DNA from: an uncultured Saprospiraceae bacterium
GTDB lineage: Bacteria > Bacteroidota > Bacteroidia > Chitinophagales > Saprospiraceae
Length of the DNA stretch: 64,000 nt
Reading direction: 5' to 3'
Assembly: GCA_937928575.1 (NCBI GenBank)
Contig: CALFWW010000101.1
Coordinates: 1-64,000, forward strand
Shown here piece by piece: positions 18,102 through 27,253 of this stretch. How positions within the stretch are numbered: the stretch's first letter is position 1; each line of letters opens with the position of its first letter. The notes beneath the pieces are model-generated. The model had not been told where the DNA came from. It was given only the letters and a program-made list of their open reading frames with translations, and searched no databases. The position numbers and the translations under genes are program-made.

Positions 18102-18377
18102 ATGCCAGTTTATTTAACACCAGAGAAGACCCAAGAGATCTTCGCAGAATTCGGGGGAGATGCTAAAAATTCAGGATCTACCGAAGGACAAATCGCTTTA
18201 TTTACCTACCGTATAAAAAGCCTTTCACAACACCTAGAACGTAACAAAAAAGACCACTCTTGCAGAAGGACTTTATTGACGCTTGTAGGTAAGAGAAGAA
18301 GATTATTAGCTTACTTAATGAAGAAGGATATTACTAAATATCGTACAATCATTGAGAAGTTAGGTATCAGAAAATAA
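18102..18377 (+). CDS. rpsO: 30S ribosomal protein S15
   Basis: A 91-residue protein that binds the central domain of 16S r[19 protein letters not shown] (about 23-38), [16 protein letters not shown] and [12 protein letters not shown] are typical of S15. It is followed by its own terminator and then pnp, the widespread rpsO-pnp order, in which PNPase and S15 expression are often linked through RNA processing. Confidence 0.98.
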   Translation: MPVYLTPEKTQEIFAEFGGDAKNSGSTEGQIALFTYRIKSLSQHLERNKKDHSCRRTLLTLVGKRRRLLAYLMKKDITKYRTIIEKLGIRK

Positions 18378-18386
18378 TTTATAAGG

Positions 18387-18427
18387 GAAGTATTTCTTCG
18401 AGTGCTCGGGGAAATACTTCTTTTTTT
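18387..18427 (+). terminator. Intrinsic terminator after rpsO
   Basis: GAAGTATTTC (18387-18396) pairs with GAAATACTTC (18411-18420), with further pairing inside, followed by seven or more T. Confidence 0.9.
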
Positions 18428-18602
18428 TAGTGTGTGTGGAATTCTTGTGATGAACGAGGTATCTCAGCCTACACCAATTTCATATCGGTTAATGCTTTCC
18501 TGCCTCCTGAATCTACTCGATTCATTATAGCAAATGTATGCTTATTGTTTGCTCTTCTTATCAGATTATAACGAGATTTAAAATAAAATAAAATAAAGAA
18601 AC

Positions 18603-20762
18603 ATGGGAAAAAAAATTCCTATTTCAACTTCATTCAATTTACCTGATGGTACAGAGGTAACACTTGAAACTGGAAAGTTGGCGTCATTTGCAAATGGCAG
18701 TGTCGTAGTAAAAGTTGGCAAAACTATGTTGTTTTGCTCCGTTGTATCAAAAACAGAATTGAGAGAAGGTCAGGCTTTCTTTCCTTTATCTGTAGATTAT
18801 CAAGAAAAATTCTCTGCAGTCGGAAGAATTCCTGGAAACTTCTTTAGAAGAGAATCTAGACTTTCTGATTATGAAGTGTTGATTTGCCGTCTTGTTGATA
18901 GAGCAATCAGACCTCTATTTCCGGATGGTTATATGTACGAGACACAAGTTATTATCAACTTGATTTCTGCAGACAAAGATATCCAACCTGATGCATTAGC
19001 TGCATTGGCTGCATCTGCTGCAATTGCGGTTTCAGATATTCCTTTTGCAGGACCTATCTCTGAAGTTCGTGTCGCACGTATTGATGGTAAGTTTGTTGTC
19101 AATCCATTGTTATCTCAAATGGAAAATGCAGACCTTGATTTAATCATCGCTGCAACTGCTGACAACGTAATGATGGTAGAAGGTGAAGGTGATGAAGTTG
19201 AAGAAGCTGCAATCATCGAAGCGATTAAAGTTGGCCATGATGCGATTAAAGTTCAATGTGCTGCTCAATTAGAACTCGCTAAATTAGTAGGCGACAAAGC
19301 ATTGATCAAAAGAGAATATATTCCTCACGAAATTTCTGAGGAAGTAAAAGCAAAAGTGAAGCCTTTAGTAAAAGATAAAATCTATGCTGCTGCCAAAGGT
19401 AAGTTATCTAAGAATGCTCGTAAAGAAGCTTTCAAAGAAACGAAGGAATCAATGAAAGAAACTTTGCTCGAAGAAATGGGTGAAGAATGGATGGAAGAAA
19501 ATAGCGAAGATATCAGCACTTATTTCGGGAAGTTGAACAAAGAGATTGTTCGTGAAATGGTGATGTCTGAAGAAATTCGTTTAGATGGACGTAAGTTGGA
19601 TGAGGTTAGAGATATCTGGACTGAAGTAGATTATCTTCCTGCTGCTCACGGTTCTGCCATCTTTACAAGAGGAGAAACACAAGCTTTGGTTTCGATGACT
19701 TTGGGAACCAAATTAGATAGCTTGATGCGTGATAATGCTTTGGGTAATTACTACGAAAAATTTATCCTACATTATAATTTCCCTGCCTATTCAGTTGGGG
19801 AAGTAAAAATGATGCGTGGACCTGGACGTCGTGAAGTTGGACATGCCAATTTAGCACAACGTTCTTTGAAGAAAGTAATGCCGGATGAAAATCCATACAC
19901 ACTTCGTATCATTTCTGATATTATGGAATCTAATGGATCATCTTCTATGGCAACTGTTTGTGGTGGATCGATGGCATTAATGGATGCAGGAATTCAAATC
20001 AAAGCACCTGTTTCAGGAATTGCAATGGGTATGATTTCAGACGGAAAGAGAAATGCTATTTTATCTGACATCCTTGGTGATGAAGATGCATTAGGAGATA
20101 TGGATTTTAAAGTAACAGGTACCCGTAAAGGAATTTGTGGTTGCCAGATGGATATCAAAGTCGAAGGTTTGCCTTACGAAATTTTGGAAAGAGCTTTGAA
20201 ACAAGCAAAGGAAGGAATGGTTCATATCCTTGATGAAATGGATAAAACGATTGCTAAACCAAATGAAGACTTCAAACCACATGCACCTCGTATCATTGAG
20301 CTTAAAATTGAGAAGAGTTTCATTGGTGCGGTTATCGGACCTGGTGGATCTATCATTCAAGAAATTCAAGCTGAAACTAACACGGTTATCAATATCGAAG
20401 AAGTTGGAGATAAAGGTGTAGTTACTATTGCAAGTAATGACGGACCTTCAATCGAAGCAGCTTTGAAACGTATTAAAGCCATTACATTTACTCCAGAAGT
20501 TGGTGATGTATTCGATGCAAAAGTAGTTACCGTTATGCCATATGGAGTATTCGTTGACTTCGCTGGAAAGAGTGGTTTACTTCACGTTTCTGAAATTGCT
20601 CACGAACGTATCAACAATGTTGAAGATGTAATGAAGCAAGGCGATACTTTTGAAGTGAAGTTAATCGGTATCGATCCGAAGACTGGAAAATTTAGATTGT
20701 CTAGAAAGGCGTTGTTGGAAAGACCTCCACGTCAGCCTAGAAAAGAAGATGCTAGACGATAG
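18603..20762 (+). CDS. pnp: Polyribonucleotide nucleotidyltransferase (PNPase)
   Basis: A 719-residue 3'-5' phosphorolytic exoribonuclease. Two RNase PH domains (about 10-230 and 325-545) flank a helical linker. The catalytic half shows LDGRKLDEVR and RGETQALVSMTLGT, and GTRKGICGCQMDIKVEG carries the conserved Asp. A KH domain (IGAVIGPGGSIIQEIQ, about 567-582) and an S1 domain (VMPYGVFVDFAGKSGLLHVS) end the protein. It forms trimers and degrades mRNA in the cytoplasm. Length and domain order are normal. Confidence 0.98.
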   Translation: MGKKIPISTSFNLPDGTEVTLETGKLASFANGSVVVKVGKTMLFCSVVSKTELREGQAFFPLSVDYQEKFSAVGRIPGNFFRRESRLSDYEVLICRLVDRAIRPLFPDGYMYETQVIINLISADKDIQPDALAALAASAAIAVSDIPFAGPISEVRVARIDGKFVVNPLLSQMENADLDLIIAATADNVMMVEGEGDEVEEAAIIEAIKVGHDAIKVQCAAQLELAKLVGDKALIKREYIPHEISEEVKAKVKPLVKDKIYAAAKGKLSKNARKEAFKETKESMKETLLEEMGEEWMEENSEDISTYFGKLNKEIVREMVMSEEIRLDGRKLDEVRDIWTEVDYLPAAHGSAIFTRGETQALVSMTLGTKLDSLMRDNALGNYYEKFILHYNFPAYSVGEVKMMRGPGRREVGHANLAQRSLKKVMPDENPYTLRIISDIMESNGSSSMATVCGGSMALMDAGIQIKAPVSGIAMGMISDGKRNAILSDILGDEDALGDMDFKVTGTRKGICGCQMDIKVEGLPYEILERALKQAKEGMVHILDEMDKTIAKPNEDFKPHAPRIIELKIEKSFIGAVIGPGGSIIQEIQAETNTVINIEEVGDKGVVTIASNDGPSIEAALKRIKAITFTPEVGDVFDAKVVTVMPYGVFVDFAGKSGLLHVSEIAHERINNVEDVMKQGDTFEVKLIGIDPKTGKFRLSRKALLERPPRQPRKEDARR

Positions 20763-20823
20763 TTAGTCTCCATTCTGTGTTGCTTTTGGCATCTTGCCAA
20801 AGAAGCATATTAAATTAATATTC

Positions 20824-20858
20824 AAACCCAATTCTGTTTATTCAGAGTTGGGTTTTTT
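20824..20858 (+). terminator. Intrinsic terminator after pnp
   Basis: AAACCCAATTCTG pairs with CAGAGTTGGGTTT (with G-T pairing) and is followed by T residues. Confidence 0.88.
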
Positions 20859-20969
20859 TCATAATAAAACTTTTTTCCTAAAAATATATTATTTACATAT
20901 TATAGAAAAAATTGTATCTTTTCAATGGGAAATATTTTATCTTTCAAATTTTAACAATAGTCATACATT

Positions 20970-23057
20970 TTGAATAAAAACATATTGTTTGCATTTGTTT
21001 TTTTAACAATGTTCTTTCAATTAAAATCAAATGCTCAAACCTATCAGGGAGGATTCGCATGTGCTTCCCAAAGTGAAGTAGAAGCTGCTGTTCAAATTTT
21101 GTTGGATGGGGGATATACTGCTATTTCTGGCAGTTTATTTATTGCCTCAGCAGATGATAATAATCCGGCGATTATAACTGATCTGTCTGGATTTTCTATG
21201 TTGGAAAGAGTGGGAGAATTACAAATAATAAACACAGATAGCTTAACGTCTTTATATGGTTTACACAATTTAGACACAATTTCTAATGTAGTAATTTTTA
21301 TAGAAGACAATCAGGCATTGGTTAGTACAGCTGGATTGAATGGAGCTATTTTTCATAATCTTAACAATAGTATTGATTCTTATGTTGCGATTCGCAATAA
21401 TCCCAAATTGGAAAATTTAAATGGGCTGGAAGGAATTACACATGTAAGCGGCCAACTTCGAATAAATAATAATCCAATGCTATCAGACATCTCCGGTCTT
21501 TCAAATCTTCATACGGCAGGAGATCTTGATAATGGAGGTGGCTTATTCACTTTATCTGAATTCGCAGGGCAAGATATTTCTCCATTAAACAATTTAAAAA
21601 TAGCCGCAAGTTTTTCATTGCGAAATTGCCCGTCATTGATTAACATTGATGTGTTGTCGAATCTGGATACTGTAGGAAGACTCGCTTTATCTGATCTTCC
21701 AGAATTAATAGACATCAGTCCATTTGATTCTTTAGTCATAATAAACTCTGAAGGTAATTTATGGCTGTATAATTGCCCTAGAATTCAGACAATTCCTAAT
21801 TTAATTTTTGAGAATAATAGAATGACTCGGATTCAGCTTATAGATATGGAAGGTTTGTCTGATATTTCTGTAATCGAAGACTTAACTACGATCTTTAGAT
21901 TAGAAGTTAACAACTGTGCTTCTCTAGCTTCATTAAACACTTCCAATTGGGAGGGTGGTTTGTTAGAGCTAGTCGAGAATGAGTTAATAACTTCAATCGA
22001 TATATCAAATTTTAGTGAACCTGATCATTCACAAGGTATTAGATTAGAAATAAAAAACAATCCGTTGTTGCAAGAAGTCGTAGGCAGCAATGATTTTACA
22101 AGTGCTTCAGAAATCTTGATAGAGAATAATGAATCGCTCAATCAAATTATTGGCTTTAATGGATTGGAAGAAGTGGTAAAAGTAATCATAGATAATCCAA
22201 ATTTGGAATTGGTTTCAGGGTTTAAGAGTGTAAGGACGATTGGGGAGCAATTTGCAAATGGAGGGCTAATCATTTCAGGAAATTTAATCGAATTGAATGC
22301 TTTTGATAATTTGGTAGAAGTGATTGAGGATGATTTGAGTATTGGAGCTTTAGGACTTGAGCATGTACCACCCTTTGATAGTTTACAAAGAGTAGGCGGA
22401 CGCGTAGGAATTGGAGGCAGCAACTTAATAGAATATAATGGCTTTCATAATTTGCAGTTTGCAGGAATCATGTCTTTTGGAAATAATCCATATTTAGAAT
22501 CTCTCAACATTGCAAATAATTTGGATAGTTTGTATTGGGGTTTTACATGTGCAAGAAACCCAATCTTGGCAGAAATAAGCGGTTTCAATAACTTTAATTA
22601 TTGGCACGATGATGATGAACCAGTTTTTAAACTATTTGAAAATCCATCGCTTGAATCTATACCTGGACTATGTAATGTCATCAATGTAATGGAAGAATGG
22701 CCTACCACCTCTTGGGGTTTAGATATCTATGATAACGCAGAAGGCTTCAACTCTACTGAAGAAATAGAAAACTATTGTGAAGAACTAACCCCAATAGAAG
22801 ATCCCACCAGCTTCTTAGATTTGAAGGTATTCCCTAATCCGACTTTAGGGCTGGTCACAATAGACCATATTGATGCCAACAAAATTTATTCAATTGCGTT
22901 GTATGACGCACTTGGCCGAGAAGTATTGAATCTAATACCAACTTCAGAACAGCATGTACTCGATTTGTCTTTATATAGTGATGGGCTTTATTGGATTGCT
23001 TTGTTGGACAAAAAAGGAACTGTTGTAGGTCGGTCTTCTATTGTGAAGTTGGAATAA
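20970..23057 (+). CDS. T9SS-exported receptor L-domain/LRR-like surface protein, paralogue 1
   Basis: A 695-residue protein. The only reasonable start is TTG at 20970, since a stop lies in frame at 20958; it gives a good signal peptide (NKNILFAFVFLTMFFQLKSNA). The mature protein consists of leucine-rich turns of about 25 residues of the receptor L-domain kind (SLTSLYGLHNLDTIS, NNPKLENLNGLEGI, NNPMLSDISGLSNL). A T9SS sorting domain follows from about 615 (KVFPNPTLGLVTIDH). Probably a surface-bound binding protein; the ligand is unknown. The next gene is a tandem paralogue, and the last 142 bp including the spacer are nearly identical to the matching part of that gene. Confidence 0.85.
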   Translation: MNKNILFAFVFLTMFFQLKSNAQTYQGGFACASQSEVEAAVQILLDGGYTAISGSLFIASADDNNPAIITDLSGFSMLERVGELQIINTDSLTSLYGLHNLDTISNVVIFIEDNQALVSTAGLNGAIFHNLNNSIDSYVAIRNNPKLENLNGLEGITHVSGQLRINNNPMLSDISGLSNLHTAGDLDNGGGLFTLSEFAGQDISPLNNLKIAASFSLRNCPSLINIDVLSNLDTVGRLALSDLPELIDISPFDSLVIINSEGNLWLYNCPRIQTIPNLIFENNRMTRIQLIDMEGLSDISVIEDLTTIFRLEVNNCASLASLNTSNWEGGLLELVENELITSIDISNFSEPDHSQGIRLEIKNNPLLQEVVGSNDFTSASEILIENNESLNQIIGFNGLEEVVKVIIDNPNLELVSGFKSVRTIGEQFANGGLIISGNLIELNAFDNLVEVIEDDLSIGALGLEHVPPFDSLQRVGGRVGIGGSNLIEYNGFHNLQFAGIMSFGNNPYLESLNIANNLDSLYWGFTCARNPILAEISGFNNFNYWHDDDEPVFKLFENPSLESIPGLCNVINVMEEWPTTSWGLDIYDNAEGFNSTEEIENYCEELTPIEDPTSFLDLKVFPNPTLGLVTIDHIDANKIYSIALYDALGREVLNLIPTSEQHVLDLSLYSDGLYWIALLDKKGTVVGRSSIVKLE

Positions 23058-23094
23058 CTTTGCAATTAAAATCACAACAATAATCATACATTTT
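22953..23094 (+). repeat. 142-bp near-identical repeat, copy 1
   Basis: It spans the last about 105 bases of paralogue 1, the spacer, and the TTG region of paralogue 2. It matches 25061-25202 at 139 of 142 positions, far more closely than the rest of the two genes. Recent recombination or gene conversion is likely. Confidence 0.85.
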
Positions 23095-25165
23095 GAAAAA
23101 AAACATACTATTCACGTTACTATTCCTAACAATTTCCCTCCAATCAGACGTTAGTGCTCAGGTCTATGAAGGTGGTTTTTTGTGCACTTCACAATCAGAA
23201 GTAAATGAAGCAGTACAAATATTGTTAGATGGTGGCTATACGGAGATGACTGGAGGATTATTTTTTGCTTCAACAGAAGTGGATAATCCTGCAGTGATAC
23301 ATGATATATCCGGCTTTTCTATGTTAGAAAGAGTGGGTGGGTTAATGATTCGAAATACAGATAGTCTTACCTCTTTATATGGATTGCATAATATAGATTC
23401 TGTAGCGATGTCTTTAATATGGATTACAGATAATCGGGAATTATTGAGTACTTCAGGTCTTAATGGGATGGTATTTCATAATTTAGAGCATGGTGATTCA
23501 GAATTCAGAATTGAGAATAATCCGAAGCTGGAAAATTTGGATGGATTAGAAGGGATAACTAATGTGAGAGGTCAGCTTAGGATTTATAACAATCCAATGC
23601 TTAGTGATCTTACAGGTTTGTCCAATCTACATACCGTAGGTCATCTTGATAATTCAGGAGGATTGTTTCAGCTATCTCATTTTGCTGGTAGTAGTCTCGC
23701 TGGATTAGAGCAATTGAGGATATCACAAGATCTGTCAATAAGTTTAAGTCCCTTCTTAAATGATATAGAGGCACTTTCAAGCTTGGATACTGTTGGTTGC
23801 TTGGTACTATTGCAGTGTGATGAATTGATGAACATCGATCCATTGAATTCATTGACATTCACAAGTTTAAACGGTAACCTATCTTTAGTTGATTGTCCAA
23901 AGATTCAATCGCTGCCGGAATTGAATCCTATAAACAACAGGTTGAGTCAGGTACGCTTAAGAGGTATGGATAATTTGACTGAAATTACATCAATTGAAAA
24001 TTTAAGTTTGATTAGTACGCTACAGATAGTCAATTGCCCAGCTTTGACAGCTCTAAATACATCGAATTGGAAAGGAGGTCATTTAGAGTTGATCGGCAAT
24101 GACTTGTTGACTTCAATAGATATTTCTAATTTTGAGAACTCAGGTGGTGATATTAGTATGGAGATATTAGATAATCCATTGTTAGAAGAAGTAGTAGGTA
24201 GCGATAGTTTCACGTATTCTTCGTGGATACAGATTGAAGATAATGAATCGCTTCATCAGCTTCTCGGTTTCAATGGCTTAGACTCTGTTGAAAGTGTTAT
24301 AATTAATAATCCAAATCTTGAATTGATATCAGGATTTAAAAACGTCAAAACAATTGGAGGACAATATGGAGGAGGAATAACTATAACTGGTAGTCTGATA
24401 GAGCTAGATGCATTTGATAATTTGGTTGAGGTGATTAAAGATGATTTGTGGATTGGAGCGAGTGGACTTGAGTATATGCCTACTTTTGATAGCTTAAGAA
24501 GAGTGGAAGGGAGATTGACGATTAGCAATACTGACTTGGCTGAAATGGATATACTTCCTAATTTGAAAATGACTATTATTCTGTCGGTCGGGAATAACCC
24601 CAATTTAGAAACTTTGACATTAGCAAACAATCTTGATAGTCTAGGATGGGGGGTTGATTTTAGAGATCATCCGATGTTAACTGAAATAAATGGTTTCGAC
24701 AAATTTCCAGACTCGCCAACGATAGGAGTTAAAGATTTTAGGCTAAAAAACAACACAGTCTTAGAAACTACACCGGGATTATGTAATGTTTTGGCAGGAA
24801 TGGAAGAATGGCCTGATCCCCTAAATAATTTAATCATAGAAGGCAATGCAGAAGGCTTCAATACCACGGAAGAATTGGAAGCATATTGTGAAGAACTGAC
24901 CCCCATCTCAGAAACTTCTATATCTAACATCCATATCTTTCCTAATCCTACTTCTGACCAAATTGTCATCGATCATATCGACATCAATGAAGTCCACACC
25001 CTTGCCGTTTTCGATGGACTAGGTCGGGAAACATTGAGAATTTCCATTGTTAATCAACAACATGTACTCGATTTGTCTTTATATAGTGATGGGCTTTATT
25101 GGATTGCATTGTTGGACAAAAAAGGAATTGTTTTAGGTCGGTCTTCTATTGTGAAGTTGGAATAA
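23093..25165 (+). CDS. T9SS-exported receptor L-domain/LRR-like surface protein, paralogue 2
   Basis: A 690-residue paralogue of the preceding protein, again with a TTG start (23093) giving the signal peptide KKNILFTLLFLTISLQSDVSA. Corresponding turns are easy to match (SLTSLYGLHNIDSVA, NNPKLENLDGLEGI, NNPMLSDLTGLSNL), with substitutions spread through the body. A T9SS domain starts near 615 (HIFPNPTSDQIVIDH). The spacer between the two genes is only 35 bp, so they may be co-transcribed, but each has the same leader words before its start. The role is probably surface binding; specificity may differ between the two. Confidence 0.85.
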   Translation: MKKNILFTLLFLTISLQSDVSAQVYEGGFLCTSQSEVNEAVQILLDGGYTEMTGGLFFASTEVDNPAVIHDISGFSMLERVGGLMIRNTDSLTSLYGLHNIDSVAMSLIWITDNRELLSTSGLNGMVFHNLEHGDSEFRIENNPKLENLDGLEGITNVRGQLRIYNNPMLSDLTGLSNLHTVGHLDNSGGLFQLSHFAGSSLAGLEQLRISQDLSISLSPFLNDIEALSSLDTVGCLVLLQCDELMNIDPLNSLTFTSLNGNLSLVDCPKIQSLPELNPINNRLSQVRLRGMDNLTEITSIENLSLISTLQIVNCPALTALNTSNWKGGHLELIGNDLLTSIDISNFENSGGDISMEILDNPLLEEVVGSDSFTYSSWIQIEDNESLHQLLGFNGLDSVESVIINNPNLELISGFKNVKTIGGQYGGGITITGSLIELDAFDNLVEVIKDDLWIGASGLEYMPTFDSLRRVEGRLTISNTDLAEMDILPNLKMTIILSVGNNPNLETLTLANNLDSLGWGVDFRDHPMLTEINGFDKFPDSPTIGVKDFRLKNNTVLETTPGLCNVLAGMEEWPDPLNNLIIEGNAEGFNTTEELEAYCEELTPISETSISNIHIFPNPTSDQIVIDHIDINEVHTLAVFDGLGRETLRISIVNQQHVLDLSLYSDGLYWIALLDKKGIVLGRSSIVKLE

Positions 25166-25202
25166 CTTTGCAATTAAAATCACAACAATAATCATACATT
25201 TT
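25061..25202 (+). repeat. 142-bp near-identical repeat, copy 2
   Basis: The partner of 22953-23094. Its last about 35 bp is the leader that precedes each paralogue, but here no third gene follows, as if one had been lost from a longer array. Confidence 0.85.
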
Positions 25203-25820
25203 TACCAGCGACGGATGCGGTTTTTACGCGTATCAATTCTTCAGCCTACATCAAATGCCGGAATTTGCTTTCATTCCTTGTCATTTTGAGCTTTTGCTAT
25301 GGCGAAGATGTCGAAAAATCAAGGAATGTTGAAGCAGAGCTATTTCGACCTTGTGGAGAAATCTAGCTCCATTAAAAAACTATGTTCAAATTAAAATTGT
25401 AGATATTTTCACTACGGTCGAAATTGGAATAGGGCTTTTACGTATTTCAATGCTACAGCCTATCTCGAACATAGGCGGATCAATTAATTTTTTCGAAAAA
25501 AATTGAATGAACATTAATCCACCAACAAAAAGACGATTAAAAAACGATCACTAATCCTTTACAAAAATATCCCCAGTTCTTAAAAACCTTAACATTTACC
25601 CCCTTCACATAAAATACCCGATTCTAATTAATTAGAATCGGGTATTTTAATTTCTACTGAAACTTTTTCCTTTTTATATATGTATTAAGTGTAGAGAACG
25701 AGTTTATAAGACATTTTTTTAATAAAGTCAAGTTTATTTCAAAAATAAAGCAACTTTCACGAACAATCAGCGTATTAATATAGACCATGAACTTATAACC
25801 TTTTTTAAAGCAATTGGATT
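25166..25820 (+). other. 655-bp gap with repeat remnants, palindrome and rpoD leader
   Basis: The orphan leader copy runs to 25202. From about 25281 to 25430 lie fragments related to the dispersed repeat at 41-440 (TTGTCATTTTGAG, TTCGACC, GGAGAAATCT). A perfect palindrome lies at 25611-25648. The remaining about 170 bp before the rpoD ATG should hold its promoter, but I see no clear consensus. No protein gene is visible. Confidence 0.6.
25611..25648. terminator. Perfect 38-bp palindrome, likely bidirectional terminator
   Basis: AAAATACCCGATTCTAATT is followed directly by its exact reverse complement. The flanking A and T runs fit a terminator read from either side. It separates the paralogue region from rpoD. 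Confidence 0.7.
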
Positions 25821-26693
25821 ATGCGACAACTAAAGATTACGAACAAGATCACTACACGTGAAAGCTTGGCACTGGACAAATACCTAAATGATATAGGTAA
25901 GATCTCCATGCTGAACGCCGACGAAGAAGCCGAAATGGCAAGGCGAATTCGCGAGGGAGATCAGTGGGCGTTAGAAAGGCTAACCAAAGCCAACCTCCGA
26001 TTCGTTGTTTCCGTAGCGAAACAATACCAAAACCAAGGTTTATCCTTAAGTGACCTTATCAATGAAGGGAATGTCGGCTTAATGAAAGCGGCAAAACGAT
26101 TTGACGAAACCAAAGGATTCAAATTTATTTCTTATGCAGTTTGGTGGATACGCCAATCTATTCTACAATCTATCGTAGAGTATTCTCGTATTGTAAGACT
26201 ACCGCTTAACAAAGTCGGTTCTTACAATAAGGTGAACGAAGCATTTCTTTCTTTCGTACAAGAATTTGAAAGAGAACCGACCCATGAAGAATTAGCAGAC
26301 CTGTTAGGAATGACTCCTAAAGAAATCAGAAACATGCTGAAAGGAAACGGTCGTCATCTTTCTTTCGATGCACCAATGAGTGGTGAAGACGGTGACAGCA
26401 CTATGTTAGATGTAATTTCATCTGGTGTAGATGGTGACAACAGTCCTGACCTTTCTTTGATGGAGCAATCTTTAAAAGAAGAAGTTGCTGAAGGCTTAGC
26501 CATTTTATCCCAACGTGAAGTTGAAATCTTATCTTCTTACTACGGTTTAAATCAACACAAATCTTTGACACTCGAAGAGATCGGTGATTTGTACGGTTTG
26601 ACTAGAGAAAGAGTAAGACAGATTAAAGAACGTGCGATCCGAAGACTGAGAAAATCCTATAACAGAAATAATTTAAAATCTTATCTGGGATAA
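25821..26693 (+). CDS. rpoD: Primary RNA polymerase sigma factor (sigma-70/RpoD)
   Basis: A 290-residue sigma factor of the short Bacteroidota primary type, without region 1.1. Region 1.2 is RESLALDKYLNDIGKISML (about 14-32). Region 2 shows LSLSDLINEGNVGLMKAA, then KGFKFISYAVWWIRQSI with the -10-melting aromatics. Region 3 follows EFEREPTHEELADLLG. Region 4.2 is LTLEEIGDLYGLTRERVRQ, binding the -33 element. It directs housekeeping transcription and reads the TAnnTTTG promoters. Length and motifs are complete. Confidence 0.97.
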   Translation: MRQLKITNKITTRESLALDKYLNDIGKISMLNADEEAEMARRIREGDQWALERLTKANLRFVVSVAKQYQNQGLSLSDLINEGNVGLMKAAKRFDETKGFKFISYAVWWIRQSILQSIVEYSRIVRLPLNKVGSYNKVNEAFLSFVQEFEREPTHEELADLLGMTPKEIRNMLKGNGRHLSFDAPMSGEDGDSTMLDVISSGVDGDNSPDLSLMEQSLKEEVAEGLAILSQREVEILSSYYGLNQHKSLTLEEIGDLYGLTRERVRQIKERAIRRLRKSYNRNNLKSYLG

Positions 26694-26715
26694 GTATTTT
26701 ACATTGAAGATATTT

Positions 26716-26755
26716 AAAAGTCCATTTTCCAATTCGGAATTTGGACTTTTTTTTT
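26716..26755 (+). terminator. Intrinsic terminator after rpoD
   Basis: AAAAGTCCATTTTCC pairs with GGAATTTGGACTTTT with one mismatch, followed by a T run of nine or more. Confidence 0.9.
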
Positions 26756-26870
26756 ATTTTAGAATTGAATTTAAAAATATGGAGAATGGGTAGTTGAATT
26801 TGTGCTTTGTCCTTGCATTCATCAACTACGATCATCGCAGTATAAATATTCAAATTAATAGATACGTCTA

Positions 26871-27058
26871 ATACAAATTTTAGTCTAAAAGTGCGGAAAT
26901 ATTTGGAAGGAAAATTTTTCGAGATCAAGGCAGAAAACGTAGACATAGCCTTAGTTACGGCGAGCCTGCCTGACTGCGCCAAGCAGACAGGGCTTTTCAA
27001 CGCAGATATCGATAAATTTTTCTCATAGATAACTGCCATTTTGGGGTTCAATCTGTAT
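26871..27058 (+). mobile_element. 188-bp element with terminal inverted repeats, copy 1 (MITE-like)
   Basis: It has the same length (188 bp) as the copy at 46678-46865 and is largely identical to it. It begins ATACAAATTTTAGT and ends CAATCTGTAT, so its right terminal repeat has decayed. The core holds a GC-rich block with GGCGAGCCTGCCTGAC and CAGACAGGGCT, which can pair. No transposase is encoded; it would need one in trans. Confidence 0.75.
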
Positions 27059-27253
27059 AACAATCCTCAAAGGCTTCTCAAATATGGTGGCTTACAAAGA
27101 GCTTTCGTAAATTTATTTAGTATTCGTCGAGCAATTCTGATGTTCAATAGAATAATTGTGTGGACAACAAACTAAGTTTAGTTTAACTTTGTTTTAATAC
27201 CTAGTAACGTACCATTTTGCTTGAAAATGCGTCTTAAATAAGAATAATTAGAT

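Larger units (their letters stand above)
26694..27253 (+). other. 560-bp gap containing the rpoD terminator and a 188-bp element
   Basis: After the terminator at 26716-26755 the gap holds the inverted-repeat element at 26871-27058. The remaining bases (27060-27253) form the leader of the next gene and show no clear promoter. A minus-strand open frame across the element is not considered coding. Confidence 0.7.

Noticed and set aside
26623-27063. A 146-codon minus-strand frame across the rpoD end
   Set aside because: It overlaps the 3' end of rpoD, the rpoD terminator and the 188-bp element, and has no protein-like features.
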